From NCBI RefSeq assembly GCF_003612565.1, contig NZ_RAZG01000002.1, positions 110,477 to 174,476 of the forward strand: a DNA stretch of 64,000 nt. The letters run 5' to 3'. Position numbers and translations under genes: made by a program. Numbering within the stretch: position 1 is the stretch's first letter; every line of letters starts with the position of its first letter. The notes beneath the pieces are model-generated. The model was not told where the DNA came from and did not search any database. It saw only the letters and a program-made list of their open reading frames with translations. This document shows positions 1 through 10,386 of this stretch, piece by piece. This DNA comes from Roseburia sp. 1XD42-69. Its GTDB lineage: Bacteria; Bacillota; Clostridia; Lachnospirales; Lachnospiraceae.

Positions 1-111
1 TGAAAAATAAGGATATTTAGGTTATGATATTCACCAGAAATACCTGAAAGCACATGGATATCCTTTGTCTTTCAGGAAAAGATTACATATTGCCGGAAAG
101 GGAGAATAAAT

Positions 112-372
112 ATGAACCGTAACATACGACTGTTTCTTGCAGTGATTGTCTATGCCATTGGCCTTTTGGCAAGTATCTATGTAGGCGGGTGGGTGATGAT
201 AATAAAACCGGTAAAAGGAGCGATTTGCGCCCATACCCTGGGGACTTTAACGTTTTACCAGCTGGTGGTGACTGTTGTGAAAGTTTTCTGTTCCACAACG
301 GTGGCAGGATTTATCTGGGTTCTGGGCTATATTGCCAGCAACCATGTCTTTGACAGCAGGGACGAACAGTGA
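112..372 (+). CDS. Small two-helix membrane protein, unknown function
   Basis: An 86-residue protein with two hydrophobic segments, about residues 5-31 and 44-72, joined by a short basic loop, ending in a polar DSRDEQ tail. A GGGAG ribosome binding site lies just upstream of the ATG. I do not recognise a named family. The gene is followed 57 bp later by the HAD phosphatase gene on the same strand and could be co-transcribed with it. The 111 bases before it carry no complete gene; a short open stretch at 11-109 lacks a start codon. Confidence 0.6.
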   Translation: MNRNIRLFLAVIVYAIGLLASIYVGGWVMIIKPVKGAICAHTLGTLTFYQLVVTVVKVFCSTTVAGFIWVLGYIASNHVFDSRDEQ

Positions 373-429
373 TTTTTGCGCGGATTTGAAGGGATTCAGA
401 TTCGCGTTTTTCTTGTGAGGAGGTAGAAA

Positions 430-1230
430 ATGAAAAAAGCAGTATTTTTTGATATAGACGGGACGCTGTGGGACAGCCACATGAGAATACCGCTAAGCAC
501 CGTTTCTTCTATAAGAAAATTAAGGGAAAAGGGAAACTATGCATTTATCTGTAGCGGCAGAAGCAGGGCGGCCATCTGCTCCCCGGAGCTTTTGGACATT
601 GGCTTTGACGGAGTTGTGGCTTCCTGCGGAACCCATGTGGAATATCAGGGAAAAATGATTTTTGAAAAATATATGTCCCAGGAGGAGATAGAAAATATCC
701 TGTCCGGGCTTCACGCATACGGCATAAGGGCGATTCTGGAGGGGAAGGAATATTTGTATGTAAACAGCCGGGAATTTGCCGGGGATATTTACATAGACTA
801 TTTAAGAAAGCTTGTGAAAAACCGTTTTTTGGAGTTAAAAGAGGATGTCCAGTTTGTCCATGTAAATAAGTTAAGCGCAGATTTGGCCGAAAGGGATATG
901 GAGAAGGTAAAGAAAATGCTTGAGACGGATTATGAGCTGATTTTTCATGAGACAATTCCAAAATATCTGCATACCGTCCTTGAGATTGTGCCCAAAGGGT
1001 TTTCCAAAGCTGTGGGGATTGAAAAAGTCTGTGAATATCTTGGGATTCCCAGGGAAAATACCTATGCCTTTGGGGACAGTGTGAATGATTTGGAAATGAT
1101 TGCATATGTCTCCCATGGAATTGCCATGGGAAACGGCACAGAGGATATAAAGGTACAGGCGGACTATGTGACGGATGCTGTGGAGAAGGATGGGATCGAA
1201 AAGGCATTAAAGCATTTCAGGCTGATTTAG
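430..1230 (+). CDS. Cof-type HAD-superfamily sugar/nucleotide phosphatase
   Basis: A 266-residue cytoplasmic phosphohydrolase of the HAD superfamily, Cof (IIB) subfamily. The N-terminus carries motif I FDIDGTLWD, with the nucleophile and acid/base aspartates at residues 8 and 10. Motif II is a serine in FICSGRS near residue 39. A lysine in PKGFSKA near 193 and motif IV GDSVNDLEM near 215-223 complete the active site. The middle of the protein is the IIB cap that sets substrate choice, so the substrate, probably a phosphosugar or similar metabolite, cannot be read from sequence. The GAGGAGG site 7 bases upstream fixes the start. Length is normal for the family. Confidence 0.85.
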   Translation: MKKAVFFDIDGTLWDSHMRIPLSTVSSIRKLREKGNYAFICSGRSRAAICSPELLDIGFDGVVASCGTHVEYQGKMIFEKYMSQEEIENILSGLHAYGIRAILEGKEYLYVNSREFAGDIYIDYLRKLVKNRFLELKEDVQFVHVNKLSADLAERDMEKVKKMLETDYELIFHETIPKYLHTVLEIVPKGFSKAVGIEKVCEYLGIPRENTYAFGDSVNDLEMIAYVSHGIAMGNGTEDIKVQADYVTDAVEKDGIEKALKHFRLI

Positions 1231-1257
1231 CACAATATCTTAAGGAGGCGGGGAATA

Positions 1258-2379
1258 ATGGCAAATATGATGGATTATCTGGATTGGCGGGGAGATTTGT
1301 CTTTTACCCAGGCAGAATTTAACGAGGTGGATAATTTAATTTTTTCTGAGCTTGTTTATGTGGATTTTAAAGGTATTGTGCCCCCTCCGGGAAAGGGGGA
1401 GAGTATTACATTAAAAGAGGCTAGCCGTATTTTTTTCCTGTCCCACACAGAGGAGGAAATCAATGAGCGGGTGTCAAGCACCAAGGCGGCGGCTTTCCTT
1501 ATGAAAAAGATGGCAAAAACCAGACGGTTTGCAGATTTAGAGCTGTCAGATTATATAGAAGAAATCAGTGCGAAGGAGGAGTCCCAGTTTTGTGCCATGA
1601 CCATAAAGTTAGATGACGGGGGAATTTTTGTCTCCTACAGCGGGACAGATAATACCATGGTGGGGTGGAAAGAGAATTTCAACATGAGTTTTCTCTCAGA
1701 GACGCCGGGGCAGTTAAAAGCTGTTGACTATTTAAAACGGGTGATTTCCCCCAGGCAGAAAAAAATCCGGGTGGGAGGCCACTCTAAAGGGGGAAATCTG
1801 GCGGTGTACGCCAGTGTGCATTCCAGGGAATCCATTCAGAACCGCATTTTATCCGTGTACAGCAACGACGGCCCCGGGTTTACCGAATCCATGATTCACC
1901 GGGAGGATTACGGAAAAATGCTGCCGAAAATCCATACCTTTCTGCCGGAGTCCTCTATTGTGGGAATGCTTTTGGAGCATGAGGAAGAGTATCAGGTGGT
2001 GGAGAGTTCCGTCACCGGCCCCATGCAGCACGATGCCATGACCTGGAAAGTTATGGGAAATTCTTTCCTCCATGTAAAGAAAGTGGCAAAGCAGAGTGTG
2101 ATTCTTGATCAGACATTAAAATCCTGGGTGGGGAAAATGGACATTGCACAGAGGGAGAATTTTGTGGATGCACTGTTTTTAGTGCTGAAAGAGGCAGATA
2201 TCAAAACTGTGGATGATTTAGCCAACATTACCTTTAAAAAATTTTTGGAACTGATGAAGCTTACCAATACTCTGGACAAAGAGAGCCAGGAGGTTATTTC
2301 AAAAACCCTGCAGATGTTTTTCTCAGAGGGCAACCGTACCATGAAAGACATTGTGAAAATGAGGCTGGAAAGATCTTAA
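1258..2379 (+). CDS. DUF2974 (Mbeg1-like) alpha/beta-hydrolase-fold protein
   Basis: A 373-residue soluble protein starting MANMMDYLDWRGDLSF, the opening typical of the DUF2974/Mbeg1-like family. It carries a lipase-type nucleophile elbow GGHSKGGN around residues 173-180, with serine as the presumed nucleophile, and an upstream VSYSGTDN segment resembling the oxyanion strand of lipases. There is no signal peptide, so it should act in the cytoplasm. The natural substrate of this family is not established. A GGAGGCGGGG site precedes the ATG. It follows the HAD gene after 27 bp, so the two are probably one transcript. The 249 bases after it hold the groESL control region. Confidence 0.8.
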   Translation: MANMMDYLDWRGDLSFTQAEFNEVDNLIFSELVYVDFKGIVPPPGKGESITLKEASRIFFLSHTEEEINERVSSTKAAAFLMKKMAKTRRFADLELSDYIEEISAKEESQFCAMTIKLDDGGIFVSYSGTDNTMVGWKENFNMSFLSETPGQLKAVDYLKRVISPRQKKIRVGGHSKGGNLAVYASVHSRESIQNRILSVYSNDGPGFTESMIHREDYGKMLPKIHTFLPESSIVGMLLEHEEEYQVVESSVTGPMQHDAMTWKVMGNSFLHVKKVAKQSVILDQTLKSWVGKMDIAQRENFVDALFLVLKEADIKTVDDLANITFKKFLELMKLTNTLDKESQEVISKTLQMFFSEGNRTMKDIVKMRLERS

Positions 2380-2523
2380 TATGTCTCCCCGGAGCGGCTT
2401 ATTCCCAAATTATAAAAAATATATAAACTTTACAAAAATCGATAAAACTGTAAAAAAATGAGAAAAAGTGAGTATAAGTGAGATAAAAGTAGAATATTAT
2501 AAAAAATATACAGAAAAGTCCAG

Positions 2524-2552
2524 TTGCAGAAATGCCTGCAAAAACATATGAT
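2524..2552 (+). promoter_or_regulatory. Sigma-A promoter of groES-groEL
   Basis: TTGCAG at 2524-2529 and TATGAT at 2547-2552, separated by exactly 17 bases. Transcription would begin near 2559, directly in front of the CIRCE operator, which is the normal arrangement for HrcA repression. Confidence 0.75.
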
Positions 2553-2563
2553 ATGACTATCGG

Positions 2564-2590
2564 TTAGCACTCAAAACAAAAGAGTGCTAA
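2564..2590 (+). promoter_or_regulatory. CIRCE operator (HrcA binding site)
   Basis: A perfect TTAGCACTC - 9 bases - GAGTGCTAA inverted repeat (2564-2572 and 2582-2590). This is the consensus CIRCE element bound by the HrcA repressor in Firmicutes; heat shock titrates HrcA and releases groESL. It sits between the transcription start and groES, so it would also form a hairpin in the 5' UTR. hrcA itself is not in this window. Confidence 0.97.
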
Positions 2591-2628
2591 TAACTTAAAA
2601 ATAATAGAAATCCAAGGAGGCAGACATA

Positions 2629-4552
<1,924 letters not shown>

Positions 4553-4570
4553 TTCTGCCCTTAGCTACAA

Positions 4571-4602
4571 GAGCAAAAGTCGAAAAACTTTTGCTCTTTT
4601 TT
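4571..4602 (+). terminator. Intrinsic terminator of groESL
   Basis: A perfect 10-bp stem GAGCAAAAGT / ACTTTTGCTC with a 6-base loop, followed by six T residues (4597-4602), 18 bases after the groEL stop. Confidence 0.93.
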
Positions 4603-4631
4603 CTTTCCGGCAGTCTTTTTTTGTTATAAAG

Positions 4632-4659
4632 TTGCAAAATAATTTAGTTATGTTATAAT
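4632..4659 (+). promoter_or_regulatory. Sigma-A promoter of the L,D-transpeptidase gene
   Basis: TTGCAA at 4632-4637 and TATAAT at 4654-4659 with a 16-base spacer, about 25 bases ahead of the start codon region and just after the groESL terminator. Confidence 0.75.
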
Positions 4660-4691
4660 AGTTCCATTAAAAATTAAGATAAGGACATTTT

Positions 4692-6290
4692 ATGGTTATG
4701 GCACAAAAACGAAGAAAAAGAAGAAGGAAAAAAAGTGTATTACAGAAGTCTATGCACCTGGCATTATGGACGGTGGTGTTTGTTGCTCTGGCAGTCTATC
4801 TCTTTTTCTGCTTCTATTTCCGTTCCCATTTCTTTTACCAGACAAAGATGGAGGACATGGATGTCAGCGGCCTGACGGCGGAGGAGGCAGCGGATAATCT
4901 GAAATCGGAAGTGCGGGATTATCTCTTGACTATCTATGACAGGGATGGAAACAAGTATCAGATTCTGGGGATGGATTTTGAGTACGAATACCAGCCCTCC
5001 GGGGAGGAGGAGAAGTTGGTAAAAGACCAGAAGAATTTTCTATGGCCGGGAAAGATTACCAAGCAGAAAAACCTGGATATAGACAAGAGCATTACATATG
5101 ACGCCAGCCTGCTTAAAAAAGCGGTAAATGAGCTTTCCTGTTTTGACCAGGAACATATGGAAGAGCCAAAGGATGCCCATATTGAGCAGACAGAAAACGG
5201 GTATGAGCTGGTACCTGAAAAACAAGGAAGCTATCTTTTAGAGGATAGGGTATATACCTATGTAAAGGCTGCCGTGGAGGCGGGAGAATCGGAACTCACC
5301 CTGCCGGATGAGGTGTATAAAGCCCCGGAGGTTACGGCGGAAGATGAGGTTTTAAGCCGCTGTATGTCGGACATAGAGTCATATTTTGGGGCAAGCATCA
5401 CCTATGATATGGGAAATGACACAGAGGTGGTGGACCGCTCTGTGATTTCTGACTGGATTAAAATTGATGAGGATTACCAGGTGACTTTCGATGAGAGTGC
5501 AGCGGCATCCTTTGTCCAGCGTCTGGCCAGCAAATATAACACCTACGGGGATGTGCGGAAGTTTGAGACTACCAGGGGAGGCATTATCTCCATAGGCGGG
5601 GGAGATTACGGCTGGGTAGTGGACAAGGAAGAAGAGCTTGCCCAGCTCTTAGAGGAAGTGAGAGAGGGAAAAGTAGTTACCAGGGAGCCGGTATATCAGC
5701 AGAGGGCTGCGCAGCCCGGGCAGGATGATATCGGGGACACTTACCTGGAGATTGACTATACGAATCAGCACCTTTACTATTATGAGAAAGGAAACTTAAA
5801 GCTGGATACAGAGATTGTCTCCGGAAATATCAGCAGGGGAAACGGATCCCCGGACGGAGTATTTAAGATTGTGTACAAGAAAAGCCCCGCTGTGTTAAAG
5901 GGGGAGGACTATGAGTCCGACGTTACATATTTTCTTCCCTTTGCCTATAATGTGGGAGTCCACGATGCCTCCTGGCGCAACGGCAGATTTGGAGGGGAGA
6001 TTTATAAGACTTCCGGTTCCCACGGCTGTATCAATGTGTCTGAGGAAGCTGCCACCAAACTCTATGAGATGATAGAGGTGGGGACGCCGGTCATTGCCTA
6101 TTACAGGGAGGAAGTCCGCCTGACAGCGGAAAATACAAAAATTTCCAATGCATATTCCTATTATGACGAGGAGAAAGAAAAGAAGAAAGAAGAGCAGCAA
6201 TCCCAGCAGAGAACCCAGGACAACCCTGTGGCAGGTGAAAACCAGATAATTGAAGAGGACGGGAATGTTGTCAATGTTCCCCAAAATTAG
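4692..6290 (+). CDS. Membrane-anchored L,D-transpeptidase (YkuD family) with peptidoglycan-binding domains
   Basis: A 532-residue cell-wall enzyme. A strongly basic cytoplasmic N-terminus (KRRKRRRKK) is followed by one signal-anchor helix at about residues 20-44. Then comes a PG_binding_4-like stalk, recognisable by MDVSGLTAEEAADNL. The C-terminal half holds the YkuD domain with the active-site motif SHGCINVS: His444 and Cys446. It should form 3-3 peptidoglycan cross-links or attach proteins to the wall outside the membrane. A Gln/Glu-rich tail follows. ATG at 4692 and 4698 are both possible starts; AAGGA upstream suits the first. The last 20 bases overlap the convergent AP2-like gene. Confidence 0.93.
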   Translation: MVMAQKRRKRRRKKSVLQKSMHLALWTVVFVALAVYLFFCFYFRSHFFYQTKMEDMDVSGLTAEEAADNLKSEVRDYLLTIYDRDGNKYQILGMDFEYEYQPSGEEEKLVKDQKNFLWPGKITKQKNLDIDKSITYDASLLKKAVNELSCFDQEHMEEPKDAHIEQTENGYELVPEKQGSYLLEDRVYTYVKAAVEAGESELTLPDEVYKAPEVTAEDEVLSRCMSDIESYFGASITYDMGNDTEVVDRSVISDWIKIDEDYQVTFDESAAASFVQRLASKYNTYGDVRKFETTRGGIISIGGGDYGWVVDKEEELAQLLEEVREGKVVTREPVYQQRAAQPGQDDIGDTYLEIDYTNQHLYYYEKGNLKLDTEIVSGNISRGNGSPDGVFKIVYKKSPAVLKGEDYESDVTYFLPFAYNVGVHDASWRNGRFGGEIYKTSGSHGCINVSEEAATKLYEMIEVGTPVIAYYREEVRLTAENTKISNAYSYYDEEKEKKKEEQQSQQRTQDNPVAGENQIIEEDGNVVNVPQN

Positions 6291-7077
6291 TTTTCAGATA
6301 GTTTACATATTTCCTGGAAATCTTTAAACCGGCATACATTTCTGTATATTCCTTGGCAGACAGTTCCGGTATATAGTTTTCCGGGAAATTTTTTTTAACC
6401 CCATGGGACAGGGCAAGGTCCACGGCCTTGTTGTAGGCCACTGCCCCCTGTGTCTCCGTTTCATAGGTGCCGATTTTATAATTTCCGTTAATGTGTATCT
6501 GGGTTTCATAGTATACATTCCCCTGTTTTGTCACTGCGGTTACGCCGTAGTACTGGTTGATTACGATAATGTTGGAATATCGGTAGTCAAAGGAATCTCC
6601 GTTGGCAAAATCATAGTCCCTGCCCGCCACGGCAAAATTTTTAATGCCGTACCGGGAGAGAAGATTGGTCTGCATGCCGTATTCATTTACAAAGAGATGT
6701 CCCCCACGCTTCATGATTTTATGGCTGGAATAAAAGAACAAATCGTCAATATCAAATTTGTATTCCTCCCTGGGAGAGATATAATAAGAAAAATAGTTTG
6801 CGTGAAGGTAAATGGGGGTTTTCATATAAATCTTGTTGTCACGGAAATTTGCGAGGGAAACTATTTTTTCAAAATGCAAGATATCCTCCTCGTAGAGAAG
6901 CTGCTCTAAGAGAAGAGATTTGTCTTTCAGAATTTTATCAGCTTTTTCATAGGCCTTATGGGCACTTTCCTGGGTTTTGAAACTTCCTAGGCTGATGTGC
7001 TTATTGGAAAAAGTAATGCTGGAACGATAATAGATGCTTCCGTCCTTTTTCTTTGCCTGGTAAACGCCAGCTAACAT
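6271..7077 (-). CDS. AP2-like / HNH-like DNA-binding protein, possibly derived from a homing endonuclease
   Basis: A 268-residue protein with an internal duplication. Residues 3-50 (GVYQAKKKDGSIYYRS, then LGSFKTQESAHKAYEKA) and residues 176-226 (YYGVTAVTKQGNVYYETQ, then IGTYETETQGAVAYNKAVD) both read as AP2-type DNA-binding domains. Between them, residues 116-172 resemble an HNH nuclease core: SSHKIMKRGG, then FANGDSFDYRYSNI, which matches the usual NGD..D.R..NL part. The histidine normally just before NGD appears to be Phe158, so nuclease activity is doubtful. AP2-HNH proteins in bacteria and phages are usually homing endonucleases; a stand-alone copy between housekeeping genes could be a domesticated regulator. 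An AGGAGG site precedes the ATG. Its 3' end overlaps the L,D-transpeptidase gene by 20 bp. Confidence 0.65.
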   Translation of the reverse strand: MLAGVYQAKKKDGSIYYRSSITFSNKHISLGSFKTQESAHKAYEKADKILKDKSLLLEQLLYEEDILHFEKIVSLANFRDNKIYMKTPIYLHANYFSYYISPREEYKFDIDDLFFYSSHKIMKRGGHLFVNEYGMQTNLLSRYGIKNFAVAGRDYDFANGDSFDYRYSNIIVINQYYGVTAVTKQGNVYYETQIHINGNYKIGTYETETQGAVAYNKAVDLALSHGVKKNFPENYIPELSAKEYTEMYAGLKISRKYVNYLKTNFGEH

Positions 7078-7096
7078 AAAAACCTCCTAAAATGCA

Positions 7097-7126
7097 TTGA
7101 CATTACAGATTTGTTTCTTATATAAT
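7097..7126 (+). promoter_or_regulatory. Sigma-A promoter of thrC
   Basis: Consensus TTGACA at 7097-7102 and TATAAT at 7121-7126 with an 18-base spacer. Transcription would begin near 7133, so an in-frame ATG at 7132 cannot be the thrC start; this supports the ATG at 7198. Confidence 0.85.
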
Positions 7127-7197
7127 AAAAAATGCAGATATGTTATACTATAACACAAAAAGACGTATTTCACCATAGAAAAGAAGAGGATAAAGAC

Positions 7198-8688
7198 ATG
7201 GAATTAATTTATGCAAGCACGAGAAACAAAGAGGAAAGGGTTACGGCATCCCAGGCAATTTTAAAGGGTCTGGCAAAGGGAGGGGGGCTGTATGTGCCCA
7301 CCGAGATTCCTGCCTTGGATATAGACATGGAAAAACTTTCCGGGATGACTTACCAGGAGACTGCCTACGAGGTGATGCGCAGGTTTTTCACGGATTTTAC
7401 GGAGGAGGAGTTAAAGCACTGTATTTCCAGTGCATATGACAGCAAATTTGATACGGAAGAGATTGCGCCTTTGGTTTCGGCAGAGGGAGCTTATTATTTG
7501 GAGTTATTTCACGGTTCCACCATTGCCTTTAAAGACATGGCATTGTCCATTCTGCCCCACTTGTTAATTACGGCGGCCAGGAAAAATCAGGTGAAAAACG
7601 ATATTGTGATTCTCACGGCCACATCCGGGGATACGGGGAAGGCGGCTCTTGCAGGATTTGCAGATGTGGAGCATACAAAGATTATCGTATTTTATCCCAA
7701 AGACGGCGTAAGCCCTATCCAGAAAAAGCAGATGGTAACCCAGAAAGGGGAAAATACATATGTGGTGGGGATTAACGGGAATTTTGACCAGGCCCAGACA
7801 GGGGTAAAGAAAATGTTTTCCGATGAAAAACTGGCGGAGATTATGAACCAGGCGGGGTATCAGTTTTCCTCCGCAAACTCCATAAATATCGGACGCCTGG
7901 TTCCTCAGATTGTATATTATGTGTATGCCTATGCAAAGCTCTATGCAGGAGGGGAGATAACAAAAGGGGAAAAGATAAACGTTGTGGTTCCCACAGGAAA
8001 TTTCGGCAATATACTGGCGGCATTCTATGCAAAAAATATGGGGCTTCCCATTGGAAAGTTAATTTGTGCCTCCAATGAAAACAAAGTGTTGTACGACTTT
8101 TTTACCACTGGGACGTACGATAAAAACCGGGAATTTAAATTGACCTCTTCCCCCTCCATGGATATTTTGATTTCCAGCAATTTGGAGCGCCTTATCTACC
8201 GCCTTGCAGGGGATGACGCGGAGAAAAATGCTGAGTTTATGTGTGCCCTGGGAAAAGAGGGCAGGTATGAAATCACGCCTAAGATGCGGGAAGAACTGAA
8301 AGATTTTTACGGCAGCTATACAACGGAGGAGGAGACGGCAGAATTTATCCGTAATCTCTATGAAAAAACAGGTTACGTTATCGATACCCATACAGCTGTG
8401 GCTGCAGGGGTATATGAGAAGTACAAAAAAGAGACGGGAGACAGCACAAAAACTGTGATTGCATCCACTGCAAGCCCCTTCAAATTTACAAGAAGCGTAA
8501 TGGATGCCATTGACAGGGATAAATACAGTTCCCTGGGAGATTTTGAACTGGTGGATGAGCTTAGCAAAATCGCCAATGTGAAAGTTCCCCAGGCTATCGA
8601 AGAAATCCGAAGTGCTCCGGAACTCCATAAGACGGTGTGCGAAGTGGATGAAATGGAAGAAGCCGTAAAGAAGTTTTTAAAGATATAA
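7198..8688 (+). CDS. thrC: Threonine synthase (PLP-dependent)
   Basis: A 496-residue enzyme converting O-phosphohomoserine and water to threonine and phosphate, the last step of threonine synthesis. The start MELIYASTRNKEERVTASQA and the segment KGGGLYVP are typical of the fungal/bacterial long form. The PLP-binding lysine lies in STIAFKDMALS, followed by the phosphate-binding region TATSGDTGKAAL. I chose ATG 7198 because an AGAGGA ribosome binding site precedes it and because the upstream ATG at 7132 coincides with the predicted transcript start. It is a single-gene transcript with its own promoter and terminator. No homoserine kinase or dehydrogenase gene is nearby. Confidence 0.95.
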   Translation: MELIYASTRNKEERVTASQAILKGLAKGGGLYVPTEIPALDIDMEKLSGMTYQETAYEVMRRFFTDFTEEELKHCISSAYDSKFDTEEIAPLVSAEGAYYLELFHGSTIAFKDMALSILPHLLITAARKNQVKNDIVILTATSGDTGKAALAGFADVEHTKIIVFYPKDGVSPIQKKQMVTQKGENTYVVGINGNFDQAQTGVKKMFSDEKLAEIMNQAGYQFSSANSINIGRLVPQIVYYVYAYAKLYAGGEITKGEKINVVVPTGNFGNILAAFYAKNMGLPIGKLICASNENKVLYDFFTTGTYDKNREFKLTSSPSMDILISSNLERLIYRLAGDDAEKNAEFMCALGKEGRYEITPKMREELKDFYGSYTTEEETAEFIRNLYEKTGYVIDTHTAVAAGVYEKYKKETGDSTKTVIASTASPFKFTRSVMDAIDRDKYSSLGDFELVDELSKIANVKVPQAIEEIRSAPELHKTVCEVDEMEEAVKKFLKI

Positions 8689-8697
8689 GGCAATTGA

Positions 8698-8787
8698 GCA
8701 GGGAAGAGCCATCTTCCCCCTACCCGTTGCGGGACGTCCGTCAACGTATGCTGACATTTTCCTCTGAGTGCCCGTGTGCATAAAAAA
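8698..8787 (+). repeat. Candidate repeated element between thrC and its terminator
   Basis: This stretch resembles the reverse complement of 23751-23822 downstream of aroA. Both share, in order, a GCAGG(G/A)AAGA block, CCCTAC(C/T)CG, TGCG, a TTTCCT block, and a TG(T/C)(G/A)CATAAAAAA end that runs straight into the terminator stem. Both lie between a biosynthetic gene's stop codon and its terminator. The match is imperfect and was aligned by eye. Confidence 0.4.
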
Positions 8788-8815
8788 GCAGGGAAGAAAA
8801 ACTTCCCTGTTTTTT
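8782..8815. terminator. Bidirectional terminator between thrC and the CheX-like gene
   Basis: An 8-bp stem CAGGGAAG / CTTCCCTG with a 5-base A loop, flanked by an A-run (8782-8787) and a T-run (8810-8815). It can stop transcription from both sides of this convergent pair; the T-run touches the stop codon of the minus-strand gene. Confidence 0.9.
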
Positions 8816-9800
8816 ATGACATTTTTTCTAAATCGTTCATCAGCGCTTCTAGATTATTTAAACTTTCCAGACTGTTTAAATTCTTTGTCTCCGGAAGAAC
8901 AGAATTTTCGCTTTCGCTGATGGAAATCAGCAGATTAATAATTCCGAAAGGATAGATGATGGGAAGAAGTATGGTTTCTGTGGAACAGCTTATCATGGTA
9001 TTATCCATGGAAACCGGCGGGTCTAACTGCAACGATACCTCGGAGTTGTTATTAGAGATATTCACATTGAATAATCCATTATGTAAATTCAAAAAGTCTT
9101 CCACAGATGCCTGTACATATTCGTCGTATTCGGTAAAAGAATCATTTACATAGCGGGAAGCAAATGCCACGGCGGCATCCTCTGTCATATCAAAATAGGA
9201 GGTAAGCTGAAAATCACCTTTTACAACCTGGCTGGAACATCGTCCGGTTACAAATTCCGACACAATAGAAGGGTTTAACGGTGTAAAGTCTTCCCCTATA
9301 AAACGAAGCAGATTGTTGAATAAAAGATTCAGGTACTGAAGTACATACTCAGGTACATTCTCAAGAGTAATCAAGAAAAGATTGCGCACAAGGGCATCTA
9401 AATTTTCCTGCTGTTCCTTGTCGCTTTCCAACTGGGAAATCTCATTTTCCTTCTGGTAGGACTTAATGTATTTATCCAAATCTGTATTGGTAAATACGCC
9501 GTCGTCCACTAAGGTCTGTCCAATTAAGAGGTAATCCGGTGTCTGGGTATTTAAAAGTTCCTCCACCTGTTCCTCGGTTAAAAGCCCTTCCTCAATGGCA
9601 ATTTCTCCAAAAAGTCTGTCTTCATGGGTTTGGCGGATTACTACATTGTCTACCTGCAGGGCGGTGAGCAATCCTGCGTGCATAGCCAGTGTACCCAGCC
9701 TTAAGTGTTTGGTGTGCTGTTCCTGGATAGCGTGAACTAACTGGTCTGTGGTAACTGCCTGCTTGCTGAGCAGGTAATTTCCAAAAAATTGTGAATACAT
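8814..9800 (-). CDS. MshEN/GspE_N-like repeat protein with C-terminal CheX-like domain
   Basis: A 328-residue soluble protein. The first 115 residues hold three helical repeats with the pattern LGTLAMHAGLLTALQ, FGEIAIEEGLLTEEQ and IGQTLVDDGVFTNTD, which resembles the GspE/MshE N-terminal domain that can bind c-di-GMP in other proteins. The C-terminal part (about 155-300) resembles CheC/CheX phosphatase folds; EDFLNLHNG near 238 would be the active-site helix, but the normal E..N spacing is not clean. It lies 3 bases downstream of a CheY-like receiver gene, so it is most likely a partner of that receiver, either phosphatase or output module. No flagellar or chemoreceptor genes are nearby. Confidence 0.6.
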   Translation of the reverse strand: MYSQFFGNYLLSKQAVTTDQLVHAIQEQHTKHLRLGTLAMHAGLLTALQVDNVVIRQTHEDRLFGEIAIEEGLLTEEQVEELLNTQTPDYLLIGQTLVDDGVFTNTDLDKYIKSYQKENEISQLESDKEQQENLDALVRNLFLITLENVPEYVLQYLNLLFNNLLRFIGEDFTPLNPSIVSEFVTGRCSSQVVKGDFQLTSYFDMTEDAAVAFASRYVNDSFTEYDEYVQASVEDFLNLHNGLFNVNISNNNSEVSLQLDPPVSMDNTMISCSTETILLPIIYPFGIINLLISISESENSVLPETKNLNSLESLNNLEALMNDLEKMS

Positions 9801-9803
9801 ATT

Positions 9804-10181
9804 TTATCTCCCTTCAAATCGAGTTTTTAGAATAGACTCTATCTGATTGCGGTTTAACGGCTTTTGTACAAAATCTTTTGCACCGAGCTGGATAGCCTGC
9901 TTTAACTGCAGCTGTGTGCCGATAGATGAAACTACAACTATGTCAGCCGCGGGATCATTCTTCATGATTTCAGCAATAGCTCCGTTGCCGTCTACTACAG
10001 GCATTACAATATCTAAAAATACAATGTCCGGGGAATTGGCAGCATATAAATCAATGGCTTCCTGTCCATTAGAAGCTTCTAAAAAATGAGTGCCGCCAAT
10101 TGAGAGAATAATATCTTTGAGCTGCTTTCTGGCCAGAATGGAATCATCACCGATTAATATTTTTGCATCTTCGAGTTTCAT
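9804..10181 (-). CDS. Stand-alone CheY-like response regulator receiver
   Basis: A 125-residue single receiver domain with no output domain. The acidic pair is Asp12-Asp13 (ILIGDDS), the phospho-acceptor is Asp57 in VFLDIVMP, a switch Ser is in VVVSSIG, and the conserved Lys is in FVQKPLNR. It precedes the CheX-like gene by 3 bases, forming a two-gene operon. The partner kinase is not in this window. A GGAGCGG ribosome binding site lies ahead of the ATG. The 205 bases upstream separate it from a divergent membrane-protein gene; no clear operator is seen there. Confidence 0.9.
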   Translation of the reverse strand: MKLEDAKILIGDDSILARKQLKDIILSIGGTHFLEASNGQEAIDLYAANSPDIVFLDIVMPVVDGNGAIAEIMKNDPAADIVVVSSIGTQLQLKQAIQLGAKDFVQKPLNRNQIESILKTRFEGR

Positions 10182-10386
10182 ATATAACCGCTCCTTTTCA
10201 TTTCTATATGATAATCATCATTACCTATTTTAAACTATAATATTTAAAGTTTCAATATTTATTGCACCGATTATTGGATTTTTTTGAAAAATTTTGGGAA
10301 GAAGTATAAAAAAGTATAAAATGTATATAAAAAATAACCAAAATATGTTATACTTGAAAAGATAGAAAAAAGAAAGCGAGGAAGAA

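Noticed and set aside
545..1207. 220-codon minus-strand frame opposite the HAD gene
   Set aside because: It lies antisense to a clear HAD coding sequence, is Pro/His/Ser-rich as shadow frames are, and has no ribosome binding site.
7132..7197. N-terminal extension of threonine synthase from ATG 7132
   Set aside because: It coincides with the predicted transcription start of a near-consensus promoter and lacks a ribosome binding site; ATG 7198 has one and gives the family's normal start.
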